Assembly (NCBI GenBank): GCA_026002855.1
Contig: BPGD01000001.1
Coordinates: forward strand, 3,356,001-3,420,000
DNA from: Bryobacteraceae bacterium
Lineage (GTDB): Bacteria > Acidobacteriota > Terriglobia > Bryobacterales > Bryobacteraceae
DNA: 64,000 nt
Reading direction: 5' to 3'
How positions within the stretch are numbered: the stretch's first letter is position 1; every line of letters starts with the position of its first letter. The notes below the pieces were generated by a model. That model was given only the letters and a program-made list of their open reading frames with translations. It was not told the origin of the DNA and searched no databases. The translations under genes were made by a program, and so were the position numbers. Of the stretch, positions 29,910 through 39,498 are shown one piece after another.

Positions 29910-31145
29910 TCAGTCCTCCCCGATCAGGTCCGCACCGGTGAGCTCTTCCAGCCGCACCAGGGCGAGATGGTAGTCACGGAGGGCGGCGTGGTAGCTGTCT
30001 TCGGCGTCGAGCATTGCCGCGGCCTGCGCAAGGACGTCGGCGAAAGTGACGCGGCCGGCTTCATAGGCCGCCATCGCCGCGTCCAGCGCGAGCGCTGTCT
30101 GTGGCACCAGCGTGGTCGAATAGATGCGCAGGAGCCGCCATGCGGTGGCGCCTGCGAGCCACTCGTCCTTGATGCGAAACAGGAGTTCATTGCCGGTGGC
30201 CTGATAGGTGCGCCGCGCCGCCTCGGCGCCGTGCGCCTGCTCCGCTTCCAGGGCGCGGAGGCGCGTGCGCCGGAAGAGCGTGAGCGGGATGTCCACCCTG
30301 GCCTCGAACATCGGCGGCATGCCGCCCATGTTGTAGTAACCGGCGGCGACGGTGATGTCCGGGATGCTGTCCCGCCGGGCCAGTTCGAGCGCGAGCTCGG
30401 CACGGCGCACCTGGTGGCGCAGCGCCGCCAGCGCGGGCGACTCGAGGCGGGCCTTTTCATAGAGCTCTTCGAGCGAGACGGACACCTCGCGCGGCTCGCC
30501 GATGGCGGGGCGCGGCACGGGCTCGTCGAGCGGGCGCGCGCGCAGCGCGTTGATTTCGGCCTCGCTGCGGCGGGCTTCCTGCTCGAGCGAGGCCTCTTTG
30601 GCTTCGAGCAGCGTGAGCCGCATCTGGACGTCGAGGAGATCCTTCTGCGACCCCTGGCCCGTCTGATAGCGGGCCGACGCGATGCGGAAGAGCCGGTCGA
30701 GCAGCGCGCGGTTGCGGCGGTTGACGTCCAGCATCTGATGGGCGTGGTGCAGCCGGTACCAGGCGGATTTCACCTGCGCGGCCACGCGCCGCTGGATGGT
30801 CTCATACTCCTGGCCGGCGGCGCCGGCCTCCTCGAGCGCGGCGCGCCGCCTCAGGCCGAGTTTGCCCGGCGCGGGCAGCGTCTGCGAGGCCATGAAGCCG
30901 GCACGGGCCATCGGCTCGCGGCCGAGTCCCTGGCCGGGCAGCGGGCCGCCGATGCTGGCGTAGCCAACGGAGACCATCGGGTCCGGGAGGCTGGCCGCGG
31001 CGGCCGGCCGCTGCCGGGCCGCTTCCAGCTTCCTGCGCGCGGCGAGGACCTCCGGATTGCGTTGAAGCGCCTCCTCGACCAGCGCGGCCAGCCCGGAAGC
31101 GGGCCGCGCGTCAATGAAAAAGCACAGAAAAAATGTTTCAAACAT
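29910..31145 (-). CDS. cusC: TolC/CusC-family outer-membrane efflux protein
   Basis: Outer-membrane channel of the tripartite pump. About 411 aa from Met MFETFFLCFF (31145), which gives a signal-like hydrophobic start; an upstream ATG at 31169 is possible. Two OEP repeats are visible: LAALVEEALQRNPEVLAARRKLEAARQ and LEELYEKARLESPALAALRHQVRRAELALELAR, each followed by a strand region (DPMVSVGYA; DITVAAGYYNMGG). Helices are heptad-like, as in TolC. First of the three pump genes in the operon. Confidence 0.9.
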   Translation of the reverse strand: MFETFFLCFFIDARPASGLAALVEEALQRNPEVLAARRKLEAARQRPAAAASLPDPMVSVGYASIGGPLPGQGLGREPMARAGFMASQTLPAPGKLGLRRRAALEEAGAAGQEYETIQRRVAAQVKSAWYRLHHAHQMLDVNRRNRALLDRLFRIASARYQTGQGSQKDLLDVQMRLTLLEAKEASLEQEARRSEAEINALRARPLDEPVPRPAIGEPREVSVSLEELYEKARLESPALAALRHQVRRAELALELARRDSIPDITVAAGYYNMGGMPPMFEARVDIPLTLFRRTRLRALEAEQAHGAEAARRTYQATGNELLFRIKDEWLAGATAWRLLRIYSTTLVPQTALALDAAMAAYEAGRVTFADVLAQAAAMLDAEDSYHAALRDYHLALVRLEELTGADLIGED

Positions 31146-31205
31146 AAAGTTCGCCTCCTGTCGACACACTTCACACCTGAGGGCCGTGTGAGGGAGGGAG
31201 GCGAA

Positions 31206-31559
31206 TCAGATTCTGAGCGGGAGCGGGGAAGCGGGAGAAGGAGTGGGCGGAGGGCCGTGCCAGGCGGTCCAGCGCGAGAGCGCCGGCATCAGAACGGGAA
31301 GCGGGCCGGCGTGCGGCTCCGGCATCGCTGCGACCTGCCAGTCCGGCGTGAGCTGCGCCTTCGCTGTTTCCAGGGCATCAAAGCCGGCAGGCTGCCAGGA
31401 GCACGGCTTTCCGTCGTTGTCGGGTTTCGGTTTCGGACAGCAGTCGTGGCCGCAGGGGGCCTTCGCATCGGCGCGCGGGAAGCAGTCCCGGCATGGAGCG
31501 CCGAGCATGGCCACGGCCAAGGCGAGGACGCTGACAAATTGTGCCCAGCTGCGGATCAC
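31206..31559 (-). CDS. Small exported Cys-rich protein at the head of the cus operon
   Basis: 117 aa with an N-terminal signal peptide (MIRSWAQFVSVLALAVAMLG) and six cysteines in a short stretch (CRDCFPRADAKAPCGHDCC, then CSW), followed by a Pro-rich tail. The Cys/His cluster suggests periplasmic metal binding. It lies 60 nt upstream of cusC on the same strand, so it is probably the first gene of the copper/silver operon. I do not recognise a named family; the metal role is inferred from residues and context. Confidence 0.65.
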   Translation of the reverse strand: MIRSWAQFVSVLALAVAMLGAPCRDCFPRADAKAPCGHDCCPKPKPDNDGKPCSWQPAGFDALETAKAQLTPDWQVAAMPEPHAGPLPVLMPALSRWTAWHGPPPTPSPASPLPLRI

Positions 31560-31636
31560 GGATTCACCTCAATCATATCAGGTACGCGGCAAAACGCAAG
31601 ACGGAAGAGGCGGGACCGCGCCGGCGGTGGCTGGCG

Positions 31637-32659
31637 CTAGCGGCGGTGCTTCTGTTCCAGCGCCTTGAGCACTGCTTCCGTGACGGCCTCGACGAGCGCA
31701 TCCATCTCGCGCGGCGCCAGTTTCTGTGACGCTCCGCCAGCGGGCAGGGTGGTGATGGCGCCCGGGCGTTCGGGCATATCGCACACCGGACAACTGTCAC
31801 CGGCGAGCCGCGCATCCGGCAGGCCCAGCCGCTGCTTGATGGCGAGCAGGTCTTCGGCCTTCTCGGCGGGGATATGGGACAGGGGCGCGCCGAGCTGCTG
31901 GGCAAGCATCAGCGTCCAGCAGTAGGTGTCAACGACCTCAACGTACCACTCGGCATGAGTCACCGTATCGGCCCAGCAGACGATGCCGTGGTTGGCCAGC
32001 AGCACGGTGTTGTGGGTTTTCACAAAGGGCAGCACGGTCTCGGCGAACTTTTTCGTTCCGGGCGTCTCATAGGGCGACAGGGCGACCCTGCCGATGAAGA
32101 CCTCGTATTCGGGGATGATGCAGGTGGGCGGCACGCGGCCGGTGATTGCATAGGCGGTGGCGTGCGGGGGATGGCAGTGGACGACGGCGCGCGCTTCAGG
32201 AACGGCCTTGTAGATTTCGAGGTGGAGCAGGATCTCGCTCGTGCGGGCCTTGCCTCCCGCGAGCTGTTTGCCGTCGAGGTCCACGAGGCAGAGGTCGGCG
32301 GGCGTGAGGTCGGCCTTGCTGAGCAGTGTGGGGGTGCAGAGGACGGCGTCGTCGCGGAGGCGGTAGCTGATGTTGCCGCCGTTTCCATCGACGTACATGC
32401 GCTGCCAGAGCTTGCGGCCGACGGCGCAGATCTCCTCCTTGAAGGGCTGCGCCTCGGCAGAATTCAGGAGGCGTTCCCACTCATCGCCGGCGCCGTCGGG
32501 CCCGCAGAGTTTCAGGCCGTGGCGGGCAACGGCCTCGGCCGCTTCGGGCGTGAGCATGGCGCCGGGCTGGAGGAGCAGCTCGACGACGCCCGCCCGGGCC
32601 GCGTCTTCGACATCGACGGCGGTGATGATGCGGTGGCGGGTGAGGTCGCGCCGGCTCAT
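31637..32659 (-). CDS. Class II aldolase (fuculose-phosphate aldolase type)
   Basis: Zinc-dependent aldolase, 340 aa. The AraD/FucA fold region reads GNGGNISYRL, LSKADLTPADLCLVDLDG, a zinc site VVHCHPPHATAYA, and VLLANHGIVCWADTVTHAEW with a further zinc His. An N-terminal extension of about 75 residues (LLQPGAMLTPEAAEAVARHG) precedes it, and a C-terminal tail has CPVC. Start ATG 32659. Next to a PduP-like dehydrogenase, the pair matches the aldolase and aldehyde dehydrogenase of planctomycetal-type microcompartments that degrade fucose and rhamnose. Confidence 0.85.
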   Translation of the reverse strand: MSRRDLTRHRIITAVDVEDAARAGVVELLLQPGAMLTPEAAEAVARHGLKLCGPDGAGDEWERLLNSAEAQPFKEEICAVGRKLWQRMYVDGNGGNISYRLRDDAVLCTPTLLSKADLTPADLCLVDLDGKQLAGGKARTSEILLHLEIYKAVPEARAVVHCHPPHATAYAITGRVPPTCIIPEYEVFIGRVALSPYETPGTKKFAETVLPFVKTHNTVLLANHGIVCWADTVTHAEWYVEVVDTYCWTLMLAQQLGAPLSHIPAEKAEDLLAIKQRLGLPDARLAGDSCPVCDMPERPGAITTLPAGGASQKLAPREMDALVEAVTEAVLKALEQKHRR

Positions 32660-32715
32660 CGTGCGCTTCTCCGCGTGGTATCCCCGAATCTCATCATGCT
32701 GCGATCCGTTCCTTT

Positions 32716-34194
32716 CTAGATAATGCGCAGCGCGCCGGCGGCCAGAGTCACCTGCCGCTCGCGGGTGAAGGTGAGCGGCGTGGTGACGCCTTCGCCGGTG
32801 GGCGTCGCAATGGAATAACTGAGGTAGCCGGCCCCGCCGGCGCCGAGCGCGGCGACGCACGGGCCGTTGACGACGAACAGCGTCGTGTTTACGGCGCGCG
32901 CCATGACCGTGGCGCGGCCCATGTCGCGCGTGTGCAGGATGGCAGTATGGCGAAAGCCGCGCTCGGCTTTGACTGCGGCGCGGACGGCGTCGTCAAAGTC
33001 GCGCACCCTGACGATGGGGACGAAGGGCATCATCTGCTCTTCCTGGACGAAGACATGGTCTTCGCCGGTGACCCCGATGAGGAGCTCCGTCGGTGGCGGC
33101 GCCTCGACTCCGGCGGCTGCGGCGAGGACGCTGACGTCCTTGCCGATGAGGTCCTTCTTGAGATGGCCGTGGGCGCAGCCTTTGCCATCGTGTTCGAGGT
33201 CGAAGGCGGCGCGGGTGAGGCGCTCGATGGCATCCGGCTTCAGCTCCCAGGCGCGTGCGCGGCGCATGGCGGCGAGGAAGGCGTCGAAGACGCGGTCGAC
33301 TACGAAGACTTCCTTTTCGCCGATGCAGAGCAGGTTGTTGTCGAAGCTGGCGCCCTGAACCACGGAGCGCGCCGCCAGATCGAGGTCCGCCGTTTCATCG
33401 ACGACCACGGGCGGGTTGCCCGGGCCGGCGGCAATGACACGCTTGCCGTGCTTCATGGCGGCCCGGACGACGCCAGGGCCGCCCGTGACGCACAGCAGCG
33501 CGACGTTCGGGTGACGGAAGACTTCTTCGGCGGTGCGGATGCTGGCGGTGGCGCAGGTGGTGAGGGCGTTGCGCAGGCCGGTCTCGCGTTCGAAGGCGCG
33601 GTTGAAGTGCTGCACGGCCCGCATGGCGATCCGCGCGCCGGCGGGGTGCGGGCTGAAGACGGCAGTGTTGCCGGCGGCGAGCACGTTGATCGCGTTGGAG
33701 GCCAGCGTAGGCGCCGAATGAGTGGCCGGAAGGACCATGCCGACGACGCCCCAGGGAGCTCGCTCGATGAGGCACAGGCCGCTGGCATCGGTGCGCGCCT
33801 GCGGTTGCAGCATCTCGACGCCCGGCACGTTGCGGATGATTTTCAGCTTTTCAATCTTGTGGTCGAGCCGGCCGAGGCCCGTTTCCTCCAGTTCAAGGCG
33901 GCCCCATTCGGCGGCGTGCCGCTGGCAGAGGTCCTTGATGATTTCCACCAGACGGCCGCGTTCGGCCAGGCTCATGGCCGCGACGCGCTTCTGGGCTTCG
34001 GCCGCGGCAGCAACGGCTTCATCGACGGTTTCGAAAACGCCGTCGCCGGTCTCCACGCGTGTCTGGCCTTCGCCGGCAGGGCGCTCCGCCGCCGGGGCGG
34101 CCGCGGCGGGGCGCGACGGGGCGGCGCGGCCCTCCAGCCGCTCCAGCACCTCGCGAGCGAGTTCCGCCACCAGTTGCTCGTATTCGTTTCTCAT
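32716..34194 (-). CDS. CoA-acylating aldehyde dehydrogenase, PduP/EutE microcompartment type
   Basis: 492 aa from ATG 34194 (GGGAGGA upstream). It oxidises acetaldehyde, propionaldehyde or lactaldehyde to acyl-CoA with NAD. The catalytic Cys is in DNNLLCIGEKEV; LPATHSAPTLASNAINVLAAGN and CVTGGPGVVRAAMKHGKRVI are typical of PduP. The N-terminus is a short amphipathic helix (NEYEQLVAELAREVLERLEG) and a Pro/Ala linker, the layout of a microcompartment encapsulation peptide. No shell genes lie in this window, so the compartment must be encoded elsewhere, if present. Confidence 0.88.
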   Translation of the reverse strand: MRNEYEQLVAELAREVLERLEGRAAPSRPAAAAPAAERPAGEGQTRVETGDGVFETVDEAVAAAAEAQKRVAAMSLAERGRLVEIIKDLCQRHAAEWGRLELEETGLGRLDHKIEKLKIIRNVPGVEMLQPQARTDASGLCLIERAPWGVVGMVLPATHSAPTLASNAINVLAAGNTAVFSPHPAGARIAMRAVQHFNRAFERETGLRNALTTCATASIRTAEEVFRHPNVALLCVTGGPGVVRAAMKHGKRVIAAGPGNPPVVVDETADLDLAARSVVQGASFDNNLLCIGEKEVFVVDRVFDAFLAAMRRARAWELKPDAIERLTRAAFDLEHDGKGCAHGHLKKDLIGKDVSVLAAAAGVEAPPPTELLIGVTGEDHVFVQEEQMMPFVPIVRVRDFDDAVRAAVKAERGFRHTAILHTRDMGRATVMARAVNTTLFVVNGPCVAALGAGGAGYLSYSIATPTGEGVTTPLTFTRERQVTLAAGALRII

Positions 34195-34385
34195 CCGGTC
34201 CTCCCGGCGTGCGGCCCCGCGGGCCGCGCATGGACGTTTCTTCCTATTCTGCGACAATCGGCCTCCTGCTGACCGGGGGCCGGATCGGCAGAAGGGCTGC
34301 GGGGCGTGGCGGCGTGGCCGGCGCCTGGCGAGTCTGATGCCTGTTTCGTCCGGGCTCACAATGGACGAGAATAGGGTCTGATCCC

Positions 34386-35762
34386 ATGAAGCCGGCAAAT
34401 TCGAATGACCAGCTTCGCGCACTGCCAGGCGTGGATGAGCTTGCCCGCAGCGTGGCGCTGCCGCTGCCACACTCGGTGGTTGTGGATGAAGCACGTGCCG
34501 TGCTCGAAGAGTGCCGGGAGCGGATCCGGCGCGGCGAGACGCTTGCGGAAGATCCGCGGGAGGCGCTCCACCGGCGGCTCCGGGCGTTGCTCGAGCCGTC
34601 GCTGCGGCGGGTGATCAACGCAACGGGCGTGATTCTGCACACGAACCTGGGACGCGCGCCGCTGCCGGCCTTTCCCGCGCCGCAGGGCTACAGCAACCTG
34701 GAGTACGACCTCGGCAGCGGACGGCGCGGGCGGCGCGACGTGCACGCCGCAGGGCTGCTGGAGCGGCTTCTCGGCGCGCCGGGCATCGTGGTGAACAACA
34801 ACGCAGCGGCCGTGTTCCTGGCGTTACACGAGCTGGCGGCGGGGGGCGAAGTGATCGTCAGCCGCGGAGAGCTGATCGAGATCGGCGACGGATTCCGGAT
34901 TCCGGAAATCATGCAACGCAGCGGCGCGCGGCTGGTGGAAGTGGGCACGACGAACCGCACGCGAATCGACGATTACCGCCAGGCGATCACCGCGGAAACG
35001 CGGCTGCTGATGCGTGTGCATCCGTCGAATTTCGTCATCAGCGGATTTGCCGGGCGGCCTGCGATCGAGGAGCTGTGCGCGCTGGGGCGCGAGCGCGGCA
35101 TTCCCGTGTATGAAGATCTGGGCAGCGGCTGTGTGGTGGATCTTTCGCCTTACGGCGTTCACGAGCCGCTGGCGCAGGCCAGTCTGCGCGCCGGTGTGAG
35201 TCTGGTGTCGTTTTCCGGCGACAAGCTTCTGGGCGGGCCGCAGGCGGGGATCCTGGCCGGGCGGCCGGACATCGTCCAGCGGCTGCGACGGAACCCGATG
35301 TTCCGTGCGCTGCGGGTGGACAAGCTGATCTATGGCGCGCTGGAGACGGCGCTGCGGCTGACGCTGCTGGAGCGTTTTGACGAAATTCCGGTGCTACGCA
35401 TGGTGCGGCTGTCTCCGGAGGAGATCGCCGCCCGCGCACGCCAGCTTGCCGGAGAGATCAACGCGGCGGGCGTGGGCGTGCAGGCGGACGTGGTGGCGGG
35501 CGAGTCGCTGCTCGGGGGAGGTTCCACGCCGGGGCAGGCGCTGCCGACGTATCTGCTGGCGATTGGCCCGCGGGCGGCGGAGATCGAGCGGCGGTTGCGC
35601 GCGGCTGAACCGCCGGTGATTGCACGGATCGACAACGGGCGGCTGCTGGCGGACCTGCGCACGGTGGACCCGGCCGACGACGCGGTGCTGTTGGCCGCGC
35701 TGCTGGAAGCCTGCAAGGCGGAGCCGGGGCGGGAAGCCGCGGCGCCGCCCGGGACAGGCTAG
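34386..35762 (+). CDS. selA: L-seryl-tRNA(Sec) selenium transferase
   Basis: PLP enzyme that converts seryl-tRNA(Sec) to selenocysteinyl-tRNA(Sec). 458 aa: PGVDELARSVALPLPHSVVVDEARAVL, RRVINATGVILHTNLGRAPLP, NNNAAAVFLAL and the PLP lysine in FSGDKLLGGPQAGI are all diagnostic. No selB, selC, selD or selenoprotein gene is visible here, so the rest of the selenocysteine machinery must lie elsewhere. The stop codons of selA and the convergent fhs share the palindrome CTAG (35759-35762). Confidence 0.93.
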   Translation: MKPANSNDQLRALPGVDELARSVALPLPHSVVVDEARAVLEECRERIRRGETLAEDPREALHRRLRALLEPSLRRVINATGVILHTNLGRAPLPAFPAPQGYSNLEYDLGSGRRGRRDVHAAGLLERLLGAPGIVVNNNAAAVFLALHELAAGGEVIVSRGELIEIGDGFRIPEIMQRSGARLVEVGTTNRTRIDDYRQAITAETRLLMRVHPSNFVISGFAGRPAIEELCALGRERGIPVYEDLGSGCVVDLSPYGVHEPLAQASLRAGVSLVSFSGDKLLGGPQAGILAGRPDIVQRLRRNPMFRALRVDKLIYGALETALRLTLLERFDEIPVLRMVRLSPEEIAARARQLAGEINAAGVGVQADVVAGESLLGGGSTPGQALPTYLLAIGPRAAEIERRLRAAEPPVIARIDNGRLLADLRTVDPADDAVLLAALLEACKAEPGREAAAPPGTG

Positions 35763-37378
35763 CGGAGGCCGATGATGTTGCCGACGGCGTCGACGTCCAT
35801 GCGCACGGCCTGCGGCTCGCGGCCGAGGCCGGGCATGCGCATCATGTTGCCGGCGATGGCGACGACGAAGCCGGCCCCGGCGGCCAAATCCGCATCTGTG
35901 ATGGTCAGGGTCCAGCCGGAAGGCGCGCCATAAATCTTCGGATTATCAGTGAAAGAGGACTGGGTTTTTGCCATGCAGACGGGCAGATTCCCAAATCCCG
36001 CAGCCATATACCGGTCAAGTTTTTTCTTCGCTTTGCTCTCGATATAGACGGAAGAAGCGCCGTAAATCTCCCGCGCAACGGTCTCGATTTTGGTTCGCAG
36101 GCTGACTTCGGGCTTGTAAAGAGGCTCGGGTGCGGCCGTTTTTGTCTCGAGGGTTTCCAGGACGGCCTCGGCAAGTTCGATGGCGCCCTCGCCGCCGCGC
36201 GAGTAGGCATCGACGATGGCGGCCGGGACGTCCCGTTCGCCGGCAAAGAGACGGATTTCGCGCAGGAGATCGTCGGTGTCGTCGGGGAAACGGTTGATGG
36301 CGATGACGACGGGGGCGTGGAATTTCTGGAGATTGTCGAGATGGCGGGCGAGGTTGGCCAGACCGCGCCGGAGGCTGTCCAGGGTGAATGGCCCTTTTTC
36401 ATTTCCGTCGCCCTGGGCGCAAAGGGCGCGGGCGCTGGCGATGAGGACGGCGGCGTCCGGCCGGAGTCCGCTGGCGGGCATGACGATGTTGAAATACTTT
36501 TCCGCGCCGAGATCGGCGCCGAAGCCGGTTTCGTTGACGACGTAGTCGGCCAGGCCCAGTGCCATCCGCTGGGAGATGACGCTGGAAGTGCCGTGGGCAA
36601 TGTTGGCGAAGGGGCCGGCGTGGACGAGGGCTGGCGCGCCCTCAGTGGTCTGGACGAGATTCGGCATGATGGCCTCGTTGAGCAGGACCATCATGGCGCC
36701 GGTGGCGCCGAGGTCGGCGGCGCGGACGGGCTCGCCCTTCAGGTTGAGGCCGATAACGATGCGGCCGAGGCGGGCGCGGAGGTCTTCCCGGTCGCGTGCG
36801 AGGGCGAGGATCGCCATCACTTCGCTGGCGGCGGTGATGACGAAGCCGGTTTCGCGCGGCACGCCGTTGGCCTTTCCGCCGAGGCCGACGATGACGTGGC
36901 GGAGGGCGCGGTCGTTCATGTCAAGGGCGCGCGGCCACGTGATTTCATCGACGTCGATGGCGAGCGCATTGCCGTGGTGGAGGTGCGAGTCGATCATCGC
37001 CGCCAGCAGATTGTGAGCGCTGGTAACGGCGTGGAAATCGCCGTTGAAATGCAGGTTGATCATTTCGCTCGGGATTACCTGGGAAAGGCCGCCGCCAGTG
37101 GCGCCGCCCTTGATGCCGAAGACCGGGCCCAGGGACGGCTCGCGCAGGGTGACCGCGGCGAGTTTTCCCATGCGGGTGAGGGCCTGGGTGAGGCCGATGG
37201 AGATGACGGTTTTGCCTTCGCCGTGGCTGGTGGGGGTGATGGCGGTGACGAGGATCAGCTTGCCGCGGCGGGGGCGGTCGAGCAATTCAAGGCGCAATTT
37301 CGCGGTATATTTGCCGTAATATTCGAGGGCATCTTCCGGGATGCCGAGCTTGTCGGCGACCGAGCGGATCAGCAACAT
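35759..37378 (-). CDS. fhs: Formate-tetrahydrofolate ligase
   Basis: ATP-dependent synthesis of 10-formyl-THF from formate. 539 aa: ITPTSHGEGKTVISIGLTQAL (ATP-binding loop), REPSLGPVFGIKGGATGGG, GDFHAVTSAHNLLAAMIDSH and a C-terminal GNMMRMPGLG. The start is Met MLLIRSV (37378), with GGAGGT 6 nt upstream; two further upstream Mets (37399, 37462) have no such site. Slightly shorter than the usual 555-560 aa. Confidence 0.94.
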   Translation of the reverse strand: MLLIRSVADKLGIPEDALEYYGKYTAKLRLELLDRPRRGKLILVTAITPTSHGEGKTVISIGLTQALTRMGKLAAVTLREPSLGPVFGIKGGATGGGLSQVIPSEMINLHFNGDFHAVTSAHNLLAAMIDSHLHHGNALAIDVDEITWPRALDMNDRALRHVIVGLGGKANGVPRETGFVITAASEVMAILALARDREDLRARLGRIVIGLNLKGEPVRAADLGATGAMMVLLNEAIMPNLVQTTEGAPALVHAGPFANIAHGTSSVISQRMALGLADYVVNETGFGADLGAEKYFNIVMPASGLRPDAAVLIASARALCAQGDGNEKGPFTLDSLRRGLANLARHLDNLQKFHAPVVIAINRFPDDTDDLLREIRLFAGERDVPAAIVDAYSRGGEGAIELAEAVLETLETKTAAPEPLYKPEVSLRTKIETVAREIYGASSVYIESKAKKKLDRYMAAGFGNLPVCMAKTQSSFTDNPKIYGAPSGWTLTITDADLAAGAGFVVAIAGNMMRMPGLGREPQAVRMDVDAVGNIIGLR

Positions 37379-37480
37379 GGCCTGACCTCCGTCTGCCATC
37401 GTACTGGAGAGGCGAAGGGAAGAAAAGCGGCGCCGGGAGGCGCGGCCTGAGGCAGTGGACACGCTGTAAATTGTCTAGGT

Positions 37481-39067
37481 ATGACACGCACGATCCTGCT
37501 GGGAATGCTGGCCCTTGTGACGGCGGGACAGCCGGCGCCGGAAGCGGGCGCGCCGGTGCGGCTGGACGGCCGCGAAGTGATGCGCATCCGCGCCGGGGAG
37601 GGCGTTCTGACGCCCGCCGAACGAGCGGCGGCGATTGAAAAGAGACTGGAGGGCGCCGCCCGCGAGGGCCGCTGGCGACCTGTGCGCTGGCAAATGGATG
37701 GGGCGTCCGCGGTGATTCTGGCCGGCAGACACCGGATCACGGCGGTCACGGAGGAGGAGGCGCGCGTCGAGGGGCTGAGTGTCAGCGAGCTGGCGGAGCG
37801 GCGCGTGATGGAGCTCCGGGAGTCGCTCGACTATTACAGTCAAAGGCGTTCTTGGCGGGCAGTGGCATTGGCGACGGGCAAGCTCATCCTGGCGTGGGTG
37901 TTTTTCGTCGCCGTGCTGTGGCTGCTGCGGCGGACGGTGATCGCCTTGCAGGCATTCATCCGCCAGTGGTTCGAAGAGCTGGCGCGGCGGAGAGCGGCGC
38001 GGGGCCTGGTGCTGCTGATTTTCGAGCGGCTGGCTTTTCTTGCACTGATGCTGGCCAAGATCGGGGCGGGCGTCCTGGTGATCGTCTGGTTTTCCATCCT
38101 GCTGACTTACAGCTTCAGCCTTTTCCCCGCGACGGAGGGCATTTCGGTTTCGCTGCTTTCCACGGCCTGGAACGCGGCGAGGCAGGCGATTCTGGCAATG
38201 GTGGATTACACACCGCGCGGGCTGTTTGTGGTGATCGTTTCGGTGATGGCGTATTACGGGCTTCAGATCGCGCGGATTTTTTTCCGGGCGGTGGAACACG
38301 GCGACATTGTGATGGCCGGCCTGCATCCGGAAACGGCGGGCATCACCTACCAGCTTGTTCGCGTGGCGGTGGTCCTGCTGGTGCTGATCATCGTGTTTCC
38401 GTATCTGCCCGGCAGCCAGTCAGAAGCCTTCCGCGGCGTGTCGATTTTTCTGGGAGTGGTGATTTCGCTGGGCTCCGGCTCGGCGGTGGCCAACATGATG
38501 GCCGGAGTGGTGCTGGCTTACATGCGGCCTTTCCGGGTCGGCGACCGCGTGAGGATTGCTGAGACGGTGGGGGACGTGGAGGCACGCGGCCTGCTGGTGA
38601 CACGAGTGCGGACGAACAAGAACGTGGAGGTGACGATTCCGAATGCGTCCATTCTGGGGGCGCAGATTCTGAATTACAGCACGCTGGGGCAGCAGGGACG
38701 GCTGATCCTGAACACGTCGGTGACGATTGGCTACGACGTGCCGTGGCGGCAGGTGCACGAGCTGCTGATTCAGGCGGCGCTGGCGACGCCGGGGATTCTT
38801 GCCGAACCGCGGCCGTTTGTGCTTCAGACGTCGCTGAATGATTTCCACGTGTCGTATGAGATCAACGCCTACACGAACCGGCCCAACGAAATGGTGAGCA
38901 TTTATTCGGCGCTGCATGCCAACATTCAGGACCAGTTTGCCGCGGCGGGAGTTGAAATTCTGTCTCCGTCCTATCACGCGCTGCGAGACGGCAACGCCAG
39001 CACGGTGCCTGGGGCCGGGGAGGCCGAGGCCGGGGCGGCGGCGTTCCGCATCCGGAAGGTGGAATAG
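37481..39067 (+). CDS. Mechanosensitive ion channel, MscS family
   Basis: 528 aa. A signal-like start and a periplasmic N-terminal domain (about residues 20-125) precede four membrane helices. The MscS pore helix and beta domain follow: VSIFLGVVISLGSGSAVANMMAGVVLAYMRPFRVGDRV, then TNKNVEVTIPNASILGAQILNYS, the classical beta-domain signature. The C-terminal alpha/beta domain ends FAAAGVEILSPSYHALRDG. It is probably an osmotic safety valve in the inner membrane. It ends 93 nt before the CRISPR array. Confidence 0.9.
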   Translation: MTRTILLGMLALVTAGQPAPEAGAPVRLDGREVMRIRAGEGVLTPAERAAAIEKRLEGAAREGRWRPVRWQMDGASAVILAGRHRITAVTEEEARVEGLSVSELAERRVMELRESLDYYSQRRSWRAVALATGKLILAWVFFVAVLWLLRRTVIALQAFIRQWFEELARRRAARGLVLLIFERLAFLALMLAKIGAGVLVIVWFSILLTYSFSLFPATEGISVSLLSTAWNAARQAILAMVDYTPRGLFVVIVSVMAYYGLQIARIFFRAVEHGDIVMAGLHPETAGITYQLVRVAVVLLVLIIVFPYLPGSQSEAFRGVSIFLGVVISLGSGSAVANMMAGVVLAYMRPFRVGDRVRIAETVGDVEARGLLVTRVRTNKNVEVTIPNASILGAQILNYSTLGQQGRLILNTSVTIGYDVPWRQVHELLIQAALATPGILAEPRPFVLQTSLNDFHVSYEINAYTNRPNEMVSIYSALHANIQDQFAAAGVEILSPSYHALRDGNASTVPGAGEAEAGAAAFRIRKVE

Positions 39068-39160
39068 GGCCTGGGGCGTGGTTGGTGGTGGATTTCGATT
39101 CGTCCCGGGAGGGTGCCGAGTGCGGGCAGCAATTGGTCTTCGCCGGGTGCCGGACTGGTT

Positions 39161-39196
39161 ATCAAAATCCTTTTTTGAACGGGGCCCCGTTTTGAC
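39161..39196 (-). repeat. Degenerate terminal CRISPR repeat (trailer end)
   Basis: This copy keeps TTTTTTGAACGGGGC and TTTGAC but differs from the consensus at about 8 of 36 positions. Degeneration marks the leader-distal, oldest end of an array, and agrees with a leader on the right. Confidence 0.9.
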
Positions 39197-39447
39197 CGTC
39201 AGGGTCCTCGCTCATCCTCACTTCATTATTGTCTCAATCCCCTTTTGAACGGGGCTCAGTTCTGACCTTCTTCTTCCAACATTTGTGTTACAAGGAAAGT
39301 CTCAATCCCCTTTTGAACGGGGCTCAGTTCTGACTGTCTGTACCGTATCTAGCACGAAGAGCGAAAGTCTCAATCCCCTTTTGAACGGGGCTCAGTTCTG
39401 ACTAAGGGTTTTTTACTTGATGGAAATATCGTGCTGTCTCAATCCCC

Positions 39448-39476
39448 GACGGTGTCCCAAGCTCAGTTGGAAGTTG
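39448..39476. repeat. Left terminal inverted repeat of the IS (partner 40855-40885)
   Basis: The 11-bp outer repeat is perfect. The inner 12-bp block AGTTGGAAGTTG (39465-39476) matches AGTTGAAAGTTG on the other strand at 40855-40866 with one mismatch, offset by 2 nt. Confidence 0.9.
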
Positions 39477-39498
39477 CCAACGGCGGTTCATGATGATT

